Assembly: GCA_029776205.1 (NCBI GenBank)
Contig: JAKOTQ010000081.1
Span: 1 to 64,000, forward strand
Length of the DNA stretch: 64,000 nt
Reading direction: 5' to 3'
From: Bacillota bacterium
GTDB lineage: Bacteria; Bacillota; UBA4882; UBA8346
Shown: one piece after another, positions 17,901-27,700 of the stretch
Numbering within the stretch: the first letter of the stretch is position 1
How the letters are laid out: the number at the start of each line of letters is the position of its first letter
Translations under genes and position numbers: made by a program
The notes under the pieces: model-generated
Database searches by the model: none
What the model was told of the DNA's origin: nothing
The model's input: only the letters and a program-made list of their open reading frames with translations

Positions 17901-18662
17901 TTACACACCAAGATCTTTTGCACAAGCTTTGTCAATATACATCCGGCATCCTTTGTGAGTCCGCAGAATGCTGGCAGGACATTTTTCGCTAATCTCTCCG
18001 GTGAGTGCCGCGTTCGTGGCAACCGCCTTCCGTTCTCCCGGAACGATACAGAACAAATAATTCGCACTGAGCAGCGTGGGAATTGTCAGGGTCAGCGCTT
18101 CCTTCGGCACCTCATCAATAGTTGCGAAACATTCGTCATGAACCTGTTGCATCCGGCAGGCTTGATCCAACTGAACCACTTTTACCTTGTGAGGATCGTT
18201 AAAATCCGCCACCGGAGGATCATTAAATGCAATATGTCCATTTTCACCGATTCCCATGAACACAACATCCGGAGGATTGGTTTCCAATAATTTAGTGTAA
18301 CGGGCACACTCTTGCTCCGGATCGTTCATCCCGTTAAGGAGATTGACCGAGCGAAAGGGAACATGGTCAAAAATAGCCCGGTTGAGGAATCCGGTAAACG
18401 ACTGAGGACTTCCCTGCGGTAACCCGATATACTCATCCATATGGAAGGCATTGATCCGGTTCCACGGAAGATCCTCCCGTATCAGGGCAGCCAGAAATTC
18501 ATTCTGTGAAGGAGCCGCAGCAAAGATACAATTGACCCATTCCTTCTCCTTCAGTAACTCTCGTAAGACCTGCGCCGCCTCTTTGGCAGCAACCCGACCC
18601 ATTTCCTCCCGGGTCTCAAAAATCTGCAAATTGACGTTTCCGTACGTTCTCTGTGAAATCAT
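17901..18662 (-). CDS. nagB: Glucosamine-6-phosphate deaminase
   Basis: This 253-residue enzyme converts GlcN-6-phosphate to fructose-6-phosphate and ammonia, feeding amino sugars into glycolysis. The catalytic region is intact: NAFHMDEYIGL (Asp76, Glu77) and the lid and active-site motif GIGENGHIAFNDP (His143 near 137-149), followed by VPKEALTLTIPTLLSA. The length is normal for the short bacterial forms. One change from the usual signature is GLPQGSPQSF, where most have HPxSY. It is the first catabolic gene, 18 bases downstream of the LacI-type regulator gene, and 33 bases upstream of the M48-like gene. Confidence 0.92.
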   Translation of the reverse strand: MISQRTYGNVNLQIFETREEMGRVAAKEAAQVLRELLKEKEWVNCIFAAAPSQNEFLAALIREDLPWNRINAFHMDEYIGLPQGSPQSFTGFLNRAIFDHVPFRSVNLLNGMNDPEQECARYTKLLETNPPDVVFMGIGENGHIAFNDPPVADFNDPHKVKVVQLDQACRMQQVHDECFATIDEVPKEALTLTIPTLLSANYLFCIVPGERKAVATNAALTGEISEKCPASILRTHKGCRMYIDKACAKDLGV

Positions 18663-18680
18663 GGTTTGCTCTCCCTTTTG

Positions 18681-19751
18681 TTATTGCTTTTTTCCTTTTT
18701 TAACTGAATGCCGCACCACCAATTCAGGCTGAATGGTGATTTGCGTCGACGGCAATTCAGGATCGTCAATATGTTGAAACAGCAGTTCAACTGCTTTACG
18801 CCCGGTTTCAAGGGCCGGTTGATGTATCGTGGTCAATCCCGGACTGACCATAGCAGCCATGGGAATATTATCAAAACCAACAATCGAAAGATCCCTCGGG
18901 ATTTTTACCCCTCGCTGTGCCAGGGAATCCATGATGCCGATAGCTGTAATATCATTAATCGCCATAATCGCATCAGGCAACTTATCGCATTCCAGCAACA
19001 CCTGGGCTAACGCTCTCCCGTTATTAAAATGAACATCTCCATCCCCGTCCTGCTCGGCGGGTCGAATTAAAACCATCTCTTCCCGCAACTCAATTCCGGC
19101 ATCAGCCAGAGCTTTGCAAAATCCGTCAAAGATCTGTTTACGGCTGCTACGATCGAGAGTATGGCTGACAAATGCGATGTTTCGATGTCCGCATTGGATT
19201 AAGTAATTAGCCGCCATATAGCCGCCCTTGAAAAAGTCAAATGATACAATATTTCCTCTAAATCCTTCATGGCTTTGGTCAAATAGGATCAGCGGCGGCG
19301 CTCCCGGTTCGGTTAACTTCTTGATAGACTCCTCATTATCGCTGATGGACGAGAGAATGATCCCTGATACCTGTTGGCGGAGAAGAATATCAATCTGACG
19401 TTCTTCCAGCTTAGGACTGTCGAACGAACTACAAACAATTGGCGCAAATCCATGGGCAACACACTGCTTGGCCACAGCGGAAACCAATTGGGCATAAAAC
19501 GGGTTGAGCAAATCAGGAACGATGATCCCGATTTCCCGATTGGTTCCCCCTTTGAGCATTTGGCTGAAAATATTCGGCCTATAATTAAGCTCTCGCGCAG
19601 CCTCGCGAATCCGTTCACGCAATTCCTGCTTCACCGGATAGCCCGTATCATTGAGCACCCTTGAAACAGTCGCCGGAGAAACCTTTGCCAGTCGGGCAAT
19701 ATCCAAAATCGTTGGACGTTTGCCTTTTTTAATTTTTGTTTCTTCCGCCAT
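18681..19751 (-). CDS. LacI-family transcriptional regulator of the amino-sugar operon
   Basis: This 356-residue protein has the LacI-type helix-turn-helix at about 13-37 (TILDIARLAKVSPATVSRVLND) with the hinge helix, then a periplasmic-binding-protein-like sugar sensor (IGIIVPDLLNPFYAQLVSAV, NDITAIGIMDSLAQRGVKIP, DLSIVGFDNIPMAAMVSPGLTTI). It is the first gene of the operon, so it is transcribed with the genes it should control. Three palindromic sites at 19784-19929, just upstream of its start, match the ...AACGTT... symmetry usual for LacI-family operators. The inducer is probably an amino sugar or its phosphate. Confidence 0.92.
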   Translation of the reverse strand: MAEETKIKKGKRPTILDIARLAKVSPATVSRVLNDTGYPVKQELRERIREAARELNYRPNIFSQMLKGGTNREIGIIVPDLLNPFYAQLVSAVAKQCVAHGFAPIVCSSFDSPKLEERQIDILLRQQVSGIILSSISDNEESIKKLTEPGAPPLILFDQSHEGFRGNIVSFDFFKGGYMAANYLIQCGHRNIAFVSHTLDRSSRKQIFDGFCKALADAGIELREEMVLIRPAEQDGDGDVHFNNGRALAQVLLECDKLPDAIMAINDITAIGIMDSLAQRGVKIPRDLSIVGFDNIPMAAMVSPGLTTIHQPALETGRKAVELLFQHIDDPELPSTQITIQPELVVRHSVKKGKKQ

Positions 19752-19783
19752 GATTAACCCCTTTAGTAAAAGAAGTTTTTAAT

Positions 19784-19797
19784 AGAAAACGTTTTCT
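19784..19797. promoter_or_regulatory. LacI-type operator O1
   Basis: The perfect 14-base palindrome AGAAAACGTTTTCT lies 33 bases before the regulator start and recurs exactly at 19858-19871. A central CG with dyad symmetry is typical for LacI-family operators. Confidence 0.8.
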
Positions 19798-19857
19798 GTT
19801 TAGTCAAATCAAAATTGGAGTTTATCAACTCCATCGTAAAACCAATAGTCACATTGT

Positions 19858-19871
19858 AGAAAACGTTTTCT
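19858..19871. promoter_or_regulatory. LacI-type operator O2
   Basis: The same perfect palindrome AGAAAACGTTTTCT is centred 74 bases from O1, about seven helical turns, which would suit DNA looping. The DNA between O1 and O2 holds a small hairpin (TGGAGTT / AACTCCA) that recurs in variant form between O2 and O3. Confidence 0.8.
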
Positions 19872-19915
19872 GTGGGAACAAAATAAAATTGGAGTTATGA
19901 CTCCCACCAATATTT

Positions 19916-19929
19916 AGATAACGTTTTCT
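19916..19929. promoter_or_regulatory. LacI-type operator O3 (one mismatch)
   Basis: The sequence AGATAACGTTTTCT differs from O1 and O2 at one base and is centred 58 bases from O2. It lies on the side of the divergent gene at 20163 and could influence that promoter too. The rest of 19930-20162 holds a TATAAT at 20056-20061 for the plus-strand gene and no ORF. Confidence 0.65.
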
Positions 19930-20162
19930 GTTTCGATTTTATAACACGTTAACAATCTTGTCAAGTAACCGAAAAAATATTTTTACAGGCAGTTTATGGA
20001 TATGACAATATATGCATGCTAAAGTTTTTCCATGGTACGCAGCTCCGGAATAGCGTATAATAGCATCTATTAAATTAAGAGAACCCCCACGAAAGCACTA
20101 TTTAAGGGTAGATCCCTAAAAAGGCTAGATCGCAGCAAACACATCAAATCTGGGAGGCTTCG

Positions 20163-20924
20163 ATGATGCCCGGTATAATAAGAAAACTAGATTCAGTAAA
20201 GAAAAATCTTGGACAAATTTATTTACATTCTTCAATCCACGATTCGGTACCGTTTGGTGTACTTCTCGCAATTGTCGGCGGATTTTTGGATGCTTATACC
20301 TTCATAACAAGAGATGGAGTTTTTGCCAATGCTCAGACCGGAAATATCGTACTCCTTGGCGTCTATGCCGCACAGGGCGATTGGGGTCAGGCTCTGGTTC
20401 ACCTTCCACCGTTATTAGCGTTTGTTATTGGAGTATTTGTTACCGAAGTTTTCAAACATCTCTCGGGAAAATTTTTCATATTGGATTGGAAACAACTCGC
20501 ATTAATCTTTGAAAGTATCATCCTTTTTATTATAGGATTTATACCTCAAACGGCTCCGGACATCATTGTTACGGTTATCATCTCATTTGTCGCTTCGATT
20601 CAAGTATGTTCCTTTTCGAAGCTGGTCGATTCTCCCTATAGTACAACCATGTCCACAGGCAACCTCCGTTCAGCGACTCAGGCTGCATATCAAGGTATTT
20701 TTCAAAAGGATCATCTAGCAGCAATCCGCTCCATACGTTATTTTACAATCATAATTTCATTTATTTCGGGAGGCTTTATTGGCGGACTAATAACCTTCAT
20801 GTTCGGCATCAAGTCAATATTTTTCACTGTATTCCTATTAGTATTTTGTGTACTATTACTGAACATTGAGAGAGCCAAAACGACGTCGGAGGCAACAGTA
20901 AAAAATCCAATCAATCATCAATAA
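20163..20924 (+). CDS. DUF1275 (YoaK-family) membrane protein
   Basis: This 253-residue protein has six hydrophobic segments and the DUF1275 signature GGFLDAYTFITRDGVFANAQTGNIVLLG near residues 40-67, with a second half carrying STGNLRSATQAAYQG. The family is widespread and its function is unknown; a transporter-like role is often guessed. The GGGAGG site five bases before the first ATG (20163) supports this start, and the next codon is also ATG. It is a single gene divergent from the amino-sugar operon and shares the intergenic region with the three LacI-type operators, so joint control is possible but not shown. Confidence 0.85.
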   Translation: MMPGIIRKLDSVKKNLGQIYLHSSIHDSVPFGVLLAIVGGFLDAYTFITRDGVFANAQTGNIVLLGVYAAQGDWGQALVHLPPLLAFVIGVFVTEVFKHLSGKFFILDWKQLALIFESIILFIIGFIPQTAPDIIVTVIISFVASIQVCSFSKLVDSPYSTTMSTGNLRSATQAAYQGIFQKDHLAAIRSIRYFTIIISFISGGFIGGLITFMFGIKSIFFTVFLLVFCVLLLNIERAKTTSEATVKNPINHQ

Positions 20925-20980
20925 CACAGTATTGATAGGCAAACCCATCCCAAGAAAATAAATCCGACAAGAGATATAAA

Positions 20981-21160
20981 TCACAAAACTCCTGTCAGCT
21001 GAAATTCAAAATTATTGACTTCCCTGCGGGTTATTATTATTGACCACTGAACAATTATCTGCCTCAACTCATTGAGCTGCTCCTGCAGTTTCCGGTTTTC
21101 TGCCTGCAACTGTTGGATTGGAGCCGCATTGTTATTATTATTTAAAAGGAGATTAATACA
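20981..21160 (-). pseudogene. Possible remnant encoding a coiled coil
   Basis: The 365-base gap after the DUF1275 gene contains an open minus-strand frame with no start codon. It reads NNNAAPIQQLQAENRKLQEQ then LNELRQ, a clear heptad-type coiled coil, and stops at 20981. It looks like a fragment of a larger gene, but it could be chance. Confidence 0.3.
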
Positions 21161-21230
21161 TCAATTTTTTCAGTTAAGCCACAGTCCGCATCCAACTCAT
21201 TTGAGCTTGACCGGTGGTTTTCATTGACAC

Positions 21231-21262
21231 GAAAAAGGCCTCCATTCAATGGTGGCCTTTTT
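21231..21262. terminator. Bidirectional intrinsic terminator
   Basis: AAAAAGGCC and GGCCTTTTT arms with additional pairing enclose a short loop. Either strand gives a stem followed by T residues. It ends the minus-strand lipoprotein gene that stops at 21290. Confidence 0.85.
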
Positions 21263-21289
21263 ACCTGGAGCTGGAGAATTTAGTATACT

Positions 21290-21976
21290 TTATTTTGCAT
21301 TAATTGATAGACCCAACATCATACCAGGTTCAGTAACATTTATTTCAACCGGGTCAAATGTATGGGTACCGTCAGAAACTGTAAACGTGTACTTTCCAGT
21401 GGATAATCTTACGAAAAAGGTTCCGCTCTCATCCGTTTTTGTGGCAGTGTAACTAATCGTCGGAGGATTTGTACTCCCATCAAGATAGCCTAATTGATCC
21501 GGATCCGGACTTACGCTGACTGTTGCACCGGCAAGAGGAGTTTTACCATCTACATCATAAACAGTCCCCTTGATGTTAAATTTAGTTTCGTCGACAAATG
21601 AGGCCATATATCCCGATTTATAATCCGCCCATGTTACTAGATATTTAGTTTTTACAGTATTACTTCCGGCTTTTAATGTCAAACGGTCATAAAGTGTAAC
21701 TTTACCATCCAACGAATATCTCACCATATAGGTACCGACAGGAATAGAGCTGATAGTGACTTTACCTGAGGCATCACTCTTCCCCTCATAAGTCTTGGAT
21801 TCTCCAATCACTTTTACAGTTACACCCTCTAATGGGTTTTGGTCAATATCCATAAACCCTTCTACCTTTAAAGTACAAGTTTCTGCAACTGGACTTTTAC
21901 TGCCTCCGCCGCCTCCACAACCTGATACGGCAATCACTGTGAGTAAAACCAATAATGATATCGCCAGTTTTTTCAT
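21290..21976 (-). CDS. Lipoprotein with two carboxypeptidase-regulatory-like domains
   Basis: This 228-residue protein is an exported lipoprotein. Its signal peptide KKLAISLLVLLTVIAVSGC ends in a lipobox (VSG|C at about 17-20), then a glycine-rich linker. Two small beta-sandwich domains of the carboxypeptidase-regulatory/Cna_B type follow: GFMDIDQNPLEGVTVKV...SDASGKVTISSIPVGTYMVRYS and GTVYDVDGKTPLAGATVSV...DESGTFFVRLSTGKYTFTV. The start is the ATG at 21976, after the GGAGGAAG site; an upstream in-frame ATG at 21997 lies within that site. The same domain is repeated ten times in the inverse autotransporter at 24738-28256, so both may serve the cell surface. No enzyme domain is present. Confidence 0.85.
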   Translation of the reverse strand: MKKLAISLLVLLTVIAVSGCGGGGGSKSPVAETCTLKVEGFMDIDQNPLEGVTVKVIGESKTYEGKSDASGKVTISSIPVGTYMVRYSLDGKVTLYDRLTLKAGSNTVKTKYLVTWADYKSGYMASFVDETKFNIKGTVYDVDGKTPLAGATVSVSPDPDQLGYLDGSTNPPTISYTATKTDESGTFFVRLSTGKYTFTVSDGTHTFDPVEINVTEPGMMLGLSINAK

Positions 21977-22104
21977 GAATTTCACTTCCTCCTTCAATTT
22001 TTCTTAAAATGTTGCAGCAAATATTACATTTCGCAACATATTTCTATTGAACATAATAATTTATGATTTATGTAATATTAAGGCTGAAAACTTTCACCCC
22101 AATA

Positions 22105-22139
22105 ATCAAAAAAGGGTGATAATTTTCACCCTTTTTGAT
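22105..22139. terminator. Terminator-like hairpin
   Basis: ATCAAAAAAGGGTGA pairs with TCACCCTTTTTGAT around a six-base loop; T runs follow on both strands. It lies upstream of the lipoprotein gene. The region 21998-22335 has no gene; this hairpin and the next one are its only clear structures. Confidence 0.6.
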
Positions 22140-22335
22140 TCTAAGAAAGTATTCTCCATTTTGATATTGATTTGGGTTTACAGTTTAAAATTGAATTATC
22201 TTGCTATTGAATAATAGGAAGTGATGAATGATACTTGGATATTTAAATAAACCCTTTTTAAAGATTTCCTTTGATTTTATCCTATGTTGAAATTTCATCC
22301 CTATCCTCACGGATAATCCTTCTTTTTTATCCTAT

Positions 22336-22367
22336 AAAAAAGAGCAATAAAACATTTTTATCGCCCT
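22336..22367 (-). terminator. Intrinsic terminator of the AgrC-like kinase gene
   Basis: A 12-bp stem with G-U pairs (AGGGCGATAAAA with TTTTATTGCTCT on the minus strand) is followed by six T residues at 22336-22341. It lies about 58 bases past the reconstructed stop of the kinase gene. Confidence 0.65.
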
Positions 22368-22424
22368 TAAATACTCCCTTAATTTTTAGACTGGTTTAAC
22401 TTACCGACTGGCCTAATTCAGCGT

Positions 22425-23697
22425 TCATGCAGATTCCGGAAGTCTCAAAGCAATAGCAACTTTAAACCGCTGTTCATCACAACTAACAGAACAATGGCCA
22501 TGATATTTGGCAGTTAATGCTTTGACGCTGGACAGTCCGATGCCGTGATCACCGCCACTTTTAGTGGATACAAACGGCCCCCTTCATGTCGTACCAACCC
22601 ATTAAAGGTATTCTCGATATTTATGATCAGGTGCCCTTTGGATATAGTTGCCTTGAGATTAATCTTTCGCAACTGTTTATCAGGAAGTTTCATACAGGCC
22701 TCTATCGCATTATCCAGGCAGTTACCAAGAATAACACAGAGGTCCTGATCATCAATCTCCAAATCCTCAGGCAGGTACAAATCTGTATTGACCGCGATCT
22801 CCTGCTGCTTGGCTAGTTTTAAATAATGACAGATGAGCGCATCCGCCGATTGATTACTACAGACCTTAGAAATGGTCGTTTCCTCAAAGGTATTACATAA
22901 TTGACTCAGATAATGTTCTGCAGCATCAGGATTGCTTTTTTTCAAAAACTCCAGGCATGTCACCAGATGATGATGTAAATCATGGCGAATAATTTTCGCT
23001 GTATTGATACTGTCGTTTAGATTGCGGTAATGCTCCCTCTGCAAAGCCAATTGCTTTTCAGCTTCCTGAGTGCGTTTCGTCTGGTGGATAGCAGCAGCCA
23101 TCAGATAATAGGTGAACAAAATTAATAAGGTACTGACGATGACGGAATAATATTGGCTATCAATTCCGTCCTTTGCACCCCGTAAAATGCCAGCTCCATA
23201 AAGGATAATAGCGGAAAAAACACTGCGCTGAAGATCCGATGTTGAATGATATCCGAAATATCTCGAACATGAGGCGATATGTATTTTTTGATTAGCGGCA
23301 ATGAAGTTAATTCAAGCAACATACCGATTAAAACTACCCTGCCTACAATACGATGGAATATTAATTGCTCCAAAAACATCAAAATCAACGCAATAAACTG
23401 GGTCAACGAATAGCTCATAAAAAAGACAAAAAACTTCGTATAAATAGTTTCTTTAAAAATGAGCACTGTTGGAATCAGATAGAACACGCCTATACAGTAA
23501 CCCAGCAAAAACGGGTTGCTTATCAGTGGCCTTAGAACTTCCCGGAAAATTTGGGCCATTATAAAAGTTGCTATATAGACCGTAATTTGAAACCTCCAAG
23601 AACGCTTAGGTGTCAGGAAAACATACATAAGCAAAATATTTGCCATTAAAAATGCAGCTCTGCTCAGATAAATTGACAATATAACATTTCCCTCCAC
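22425..23697 (-). pseudogene. AgrC-like (GHKL) sensor histidine kinase with two frameshifts
   Basis: The gene encodes a quorum-sensing-type kinase: an N-terminal domain of about six membrane segments, then a coiled linker, the phosphoacceptor region IIRHDLHHHLVTCLEFLKK, an N-box CLDNAIEACMKLP and a C-terminal GPFVSTKSGGDHGIGLSS. Two shifts break it. The first lies in a T6 run (23215-23220); the frame after it reads SAIILYGAGILRG and on into the last membrane helix. The second lies in a G5 run (22578-22582), beyond which the true GHGIGL motif and tail appear in another frame down to a stop at 22425. GTG at 23697 has AGGAGAG before it. Joined, the protein is of normal length (about 420). It faces the response-regulator gene, which is also shifted. 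Confidence 0.7.
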
Positions 23698-23802
23698 CGC
23701 AATCTCTCCTACGACTTACTATATACTGCCTTACTCTTATAAAAGGATTTCTTCTGTTGCTGTTGAAATGATGAATGAAAGAATCTACCAGAGGTGCAAC
23801 CG

Positions 23803-24521
23803 ATGCTGCTTATAGCTATTTGTGACGATAACGAAGACGATCGCCAATCGTTATATCATACGCTTGAAAACTTTTTGAACACCAAAGGCATTCAAGCAAG
23901 ATTGTTCGCATATGACAGCCCGAACAAACTGAATTCCGTGATTGAAAATAAATCCTTCCGTTTCGATATCATCTTTTTGGATATCATTATGGGCGATATG
24001 AACGGGATGGAATGTGCGCGGTTCATCCGGCAGCAAGACAAACTGGTCAAAATTATCTTCTTAACCAATTCAACGGATTATGTCTTTGAAGGATACGACG
24101 TCAAAGCCACCGGTTATTTGATAAAACCGATTAAAACCGACCAATTAAATAAAGTACTTAACCAGGCAATCACCGAGATCTCCGATATTGAAAAAACAGT
24201 ATTTATATCACCAACCGGGGTATAACTCAGCGGATACCTATCGACGATATTCTTTATTTGGAGAGCGAAAATAATAAAGTCAATATTTTCTTGGCTAAAA
24301 ACAATGAAAAAATAACGGTTTACAATAAACTGAATGATTTTGAACAACAGCAAATCAAAACCTTTATCCGCTCACACAAAAGCTATCTGGTAAATTTTCT
24401 GTATATCGAGAAATATGCCAATGACAAGTTCATTTTAACCGACAAAACCATCATCCCCATCAGCCGCAAAAACAGGGAAAAAGCGAAAGAAACATTCTAT
24501 CATCTACTCAGCAGTCAATAA
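23803..24521 (+). pseudogene. AgrA-like (receiver plus LytTR) response regulator with a frameshift
   Basis: The first part encodes a receiver domain (AICDDNEDDRQ; phosphoacceptor Asp in IIFLDIIMGDMNGMECARFI; KPIKTDQLNKV). It stops at 24223-24225, just after a GGGG run (24217-24220). The LytTR DNA-binding domain continues in the next frame: ITQRIPIDDILYLESENNKV, then FIRSHKSYLVNFLYIEKY and IPISRKN. Insertion of one G would restore a protein of about 240 residues. Start ATG 23803 follows AGAGG by seven bases. It pairs by family and position with the divergent AgrC-like kinase. Targets are unknown; the surface genes on either side are natural candidates. Confidence 0.72.
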
Positions 24522-24737
24522 ATACTTATGAAAACACCTTTTAATTATGGCCATGGATTACCCATGGCCTCTTTTTTCTTACTTCGTTATTTTCGTCAAA
24601 AAACCTGCATTTTTCCACATCCAACATAAACAAATATCCAAACTAACTATAATTATTCTTAAAGATGAACGAAAGGAACATCCATTTTAAATCCCCTGGA
24701 AAACAAAGTAATTTTAAAAACGCAAGGAGGCATCATC

Positions 24738-27700
24738 ATGTTTATTTCTTTTAACCGTCTCAATAAGTTCTTTGCCTCTCTGCTGGTAGTCGTCATGCTT
24801 ATGACCCAGTCATTGGCACTGGTTCCTGCGTATGCAGCCACCGGCGGAAATGCTTATGGACAAAATGAGACCACGGATGATTTGACCACGAAAGAGAAAA
24901 CAGCCCGGCTTCTCAACCAAATCATCCCCCATTCCATCCAAAACAGCAAACAACAGGGTCCGGATTGGCTAAAATCCACAGATATTAGTTTAAGCTTTGC
25001 CGATGATCTTAAACCCCTGTACTCTCTGGAAACTTTCCAGCTTTTTTCGAAAGAACCCGTCGATGGCAGGCTCGGCTTCTGGCAGGGACGCTATGCCCAT
25101 CGCAGCAGTTCTGACAATACCCTCAACCTGGGCGTTGGATTACGCTGGTTATCCGAAGACAAATCCACCATCAAAGGGATCAATGCCTTTTATGACTATG
25201 GTTTTAAACACGACCTTTCCCGCCTGGGGATTGGCGCCGAATATTTCAAGAACCGAGGGGAATTTCGCTTTAACTTCTACCTCCCCCTGTCCAACGATCG
25301 ATTCACCAGTACAACCGCCCAGGCCGACGGCATCCTGTATTCCTACATCCGGGCCGTAAACGGCTTTGACTTTGAGTTGGGTACTTCGTTAGTCAATGCT
25401 CCCTGGCTTAACCTTTATGCCTCAGGGTTTCATTATGATAACAAGCACAACGCCGATGAAGACGGATACAAACTCCGTACCAAAATGCAAATTACTCCCA
25501 AACTCTCCATGGAAATGGGTTACAGCAATTCCAACCTGACCAGCGGGGACTTCTATGGGAAGATCCTGTTCCAACTGAATAATGCTGCCGGCCCGGCCCT
25601 GTATGGAAGCAATACTGAGGCAATATCCAGCGATATCAGTTACAAACTTCTGCAGAAAGTGGAACGGGAAAACGATATTAAGACCGAAACCTGGGATCAG
25701 TTGGCGGCTTATACCGGAGAGATCCATGTCACTGTCACTACGGACAGCGGTTCTCCTCTCCAGGGTGCCCTGGTCCAGGCTTATCAAAACGGCAAACCAG
25801 CCGGTATTGCAGCAACCACCGGTGCTGACGGCAAAGCGGTCTTAAAAGGCCTCTCCGCCGGGGAATATATTGTCAGAGCTGACTATTTCAGCGCCAGCGG
25901 AAACAGCCCGGCCGTGACCGTGCAAAAAGACCAGCCGGCTGACACCGCCATTTCCCTGACTGTCACCGGCGGCAATGCCAATGTCCATGTCATTGACAGC
26001 ACCGGAATCAGCATCAGCGGCGCTACCGTGACTGCCGAAGCCGTCGGCGGTTCACAGGGCAGTTGGTTCTCCATGGCCAAAAATGCCTCTACTGCTGCTT
26101 TCACAGTGACCGCAGTTACCGGTGGAGACGGTATCGCCCGGTTTACTTATTTACCGGCAGGAAACTACAGATTTACGGTTACCGACAACGCCAGAAAGAT
26201 GAAAAGCCTGGCCGTCAACGTAACAAACGGCGCCACCAGCCATGGTACCGTGGTTCTGCCGGCCAGCGGCGGCAATATTGTGGCTGTGATTTGCGATGCA
26301 ACCAGCAAAGCAGCCATCAACGGCGCTACCGTCGTGTTGAAAAACAGCTCCACCGTGATTGAAGAAAAAACTACGGACAGCGGCGGCACAGCCATTTTCA
26401 GCGGCCTGGCTGCCGGTATAACCTATACCCTAACCGCCAGCGCTGCCAATTATGACGGAAACAGTACCAATATTAAAGTGATAGATAAAGAGACGGTCGC
26501 TGCCGGGATCGCCCTGACACCTCAGAACAGCGAAGTGATCATCACCGTAACCAACGGCACCAACCCCCTTCAAGGCGCTACGGTCCGCCTGACAGGTAAC
26601 GGTGAAGACCGAACCGCCACCACCAACGATTCCGGCGAAGCGACCTTTACCAATGTACCGACAGGCACCTATACCGTTGAAGCTTCCAGGGACGGCTATC
26701 ATGCCAACACAACCAGCGTAACTGTTGTCAGCGGACAAACAGCGTCTGTAACTGTAGACATAACCCGGCAGACCGGCAGTATTACCCTGAAGGTTACTAA
26801 CGGGACCAACCCGCTCTCAGACGTTGCAGTCCGCCTGACGGGTAACGGCGTGAATCGATCTTCTGTTACCAATAATTCCGGCGAGGTTTCCTTTACCAAT
26901 ATACCGACAGGCACCTATACCGTTGAAGCTTCTAAGGACAGCTATGAAACCGTCAGCCAGGAGGTGACTGTGGTCAGCAATCAAACGGAAACTGTAACCA
27001 TCGCTCTGACCCAGATCACCACTGAGACCATCAGGGTTACTGACGGGACAAATCGGCTTAGCGGCGTAACCGTCAGTGTAACAGTCAACGGCCAGGTTAT
27101 TACAAAAACAACGAACTCTCAGGGAATGGCAACTTTTAAACTTCCGTCATACAACCTCTATACTTTCACATTCACAAAAGAAGGATATCATACCAAAACA
27201 ATCACCGTATGGGTGAACGGAGGAACCGAACTTTTTACCGAAAGCTTGACCCGTCAGACCGGAAATGCGACCATTACCGTGACTGACGGAACCAACCCGC
27301 TAAAAGGCGCTACGGTCCGCCTGACGGGTAACGGCGAGGATCGAAACGCCACCACCAATGATTCCGGTGAGGCCTCCTTTGCCAATATACCGACCGGCAC
27401 TTATACCCTCGCCGCAACGATGGACGGCTATGAAACCGGCAGCCAGACAGTGACCGTTGTCCGCCAGCAAACGGAAACTGCAACCATCGCCCTGGCCCGG
27501 GAAATGATCACCGTTCAGATTGACATTCTAAGCGATACCGGAACTAAACTGAGTTTTGCGAGCGTAAACATTACAGGCAATGGCATTAACGATACTAAAG
27601 AAACCTCCTGGAACGGCGGTGTAACCTTTACTTTGCCTGCCGGAACCTATACTCTGACTGCAACGCATACCTATTATCGAACGATCAGTCAGGAACTGGT

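Noticed and set aside
19784-19871. CcpA catabolite-response elements
   Set aside because: The AGAAAACGTTTTCT sites partly resemble cre sites, but perfect copies next to a linked LacI-type gene fit a local operator better. CcpA binding cannot be excluded.
20062-20162. Riboswitch in the leader of the DUF1275 gene
   Set aside because: The leader is long enough, but I could not fit a known consensus or a terminator-antiterminator pair.
25422-25787. Minus-strand frames inside the autotransporter gene
   Set aside because: Compositional shadows of the repetitive gene on the plus strand.
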